DNA of 42,500 nucleotides from Cristatella mucedo (taxonomy: Eukaryota > Bryozoa > Phylactolaemata > Cristatellidae): assembly GCA_009760855.2 (NCBI GenBank), contig WPIO01000049.1, positions 1,862,501-1,905,000 of the forward strand, written 5' to 3'. Under the pieces are notes generated by a model. The model was not told where the DNA came from, made no database searches, and saw only the letters and a program-made list of their open reading frames with translations. A program made the translations under genes and the position numbers. The stretch's first letter is position 1. Each line of letters opens with the position of its first letter. Positions 41,556 to 42,500 of this stretch are shown here, piece by piece.

Positions 41556-42500
41556 ACGAGAAGGGCACTGAAGAAAGGCAAGGGAGAGAAAGAGGCAGGT
41601 AAAGCGAGAGTATTAATGACAGAAGTAAAGTTGAAGGTAAAGAGTGGTTTAGGCTTACAGTAGAAGCAGCCGAAGAGCTTGGAGACACCAAACGAGGTCA
41701 TAGGTCAAAAGTCACAGGTCAAACGAGCCTGAGGCGTATACGTACGCAGATAGGGCGGCGGATAGCGACAGCACGGACAGTAGCCCAGAGAGCGAACCAG
41801 AAAAAAACGGGCACGGAAGCGATCACAAAGTTCGAAAGGCGATTGGAGGCAGTAGAGCGCTGCTGTTGTAAATTCCAACGGATTCCCTCTTTTCGCCTGA
41901 TGCCAACTTCGGGTGCTGGCTCGTCGAATAAGCACAGATGTGGATAGGCTTCGAGCACAAACCACTTTTAGGTGCAGATTGAACAGGCAAATGTACGGAT
42001 TGGCTGAAACACTCGGATATTTAAGAGCATAATGATTTCGTAAAAAGAATAACTTCTCAATGAACAGGAGCGTGCGAGATCATTAGCATGCGTGGGCCGC
42101 AAAAGATTTTCGAAGCAAGCGCACAGATTACAGCATCCGCACAGGTCAGGTCAGGTCAGGTCAGCATCCGCATTGGTCAGCAGCCGCCAGGTCTTTCTGT
42201 GTCGAACCCGCTTTTCTTTGTTGCACCCGCATCTCTCTGTTTCCGTCTCTCCCTGTCTACGACTCTCTGCACCCATGCTTTATTTTACTCTCTATTTGCG
42301 TATCTCTCAGCATCTCTTTCTCTCCATATGCATAGTTTCCGTCACGCATTAATTCATTTTGCTTTCTCTACCACTTTGATCCCTTTCTTTAATCCCTCTC
42401 TCAAACGAAAGAAACGAGAGAAACGAAAGAACCGCAGAGTTACCATCGAGTGATTTCCCTCTCACGCGAAATCCTTTTCAGAAACTTTCCGATGGAAAAG
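41553..42500. other. No gene recognised
   Basis: A minus frame at 41719-41958 includes a hydrophobic stretch, FVIASVPVFFWFALWATVRA, but has no splice or start support. A short direct repeat aggtcaggtcaggtcaggtc lies at 42144-42163. The remainder is CT-rich (42230-42400). Confidence 0.4.

Noticed and set aside
41719-41958. Minus frame with a hydrophobic segment
   Set aside because: A single hydrophobic stretch without splice sites, start context or similarity; kept only as a note.

Overview
The window is animal (metazoan) nuclear DNA. It has short exons with GT-AG introns, long dinucleotide microsatellites, CR1/L2-like non-LTR retrotransposons and tRNA-headed SINEs. I see nothing bacterial, no CRISPR array and no rRNA. 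The phylum cannot be fixed from this sequence; an invertebrate is my guess from the repeat style and compact introns.

Left half (about 21986 down to 1860, minus strand): one large gene, which I reconstruct as 19 coding exons whose reading phases agree at every junction. The first exon carries the motif LRLSPNEE. The following exons match, in order, the N-terminal half of the centriole protein CEP295 (Drosophila Ana1) as I remember it. The window holds about 1,414 codons. The C-terminal ALMS-type domain is not visible and probably lies beyond position 1. The introns are loaded with retroelement debris, microsatellites, hairpins and SINEs, and in two places a repeat directly forms or abuts a 3' splice site: a LINE (TTA)n tail before exon 18 and a (CT)n tract before exon 10.

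Repeats: two LINE families recur. Family alpha ends in (TTACA)n. Family beta ends in a short hairpin (agagattgagttctct) followed by (TTA)n. All copies are 5'-truncated and broken (stops, frameshifts, internal deletions). One alpha copy is nested inside a beta copy with a short target duplication. Two SINE types share a tRNA-like head with a B-box; type B also carries a 3' tail resembling the beta LINE tail, suggesting it borrows that LINE's machinery.

Right half (22-42.5 kb): mostly retroelement fragments and sequence I cannot assign. There are two tentative plus-strand genes. One is a 3' part at 36.4-37.4 kb with a single-transmembrane exon followed by two phase-compatible tail exons. The other is a first exon at 41.245 kb, beside a YY1-like element, whose start vaguely resembles a ubiquitin-like fold. 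A tandem satellite with a 223-bp higher-order period lies at 38.26-38.77 kb, and a 63-bp minisatellite at 35.43-35.64 kb.
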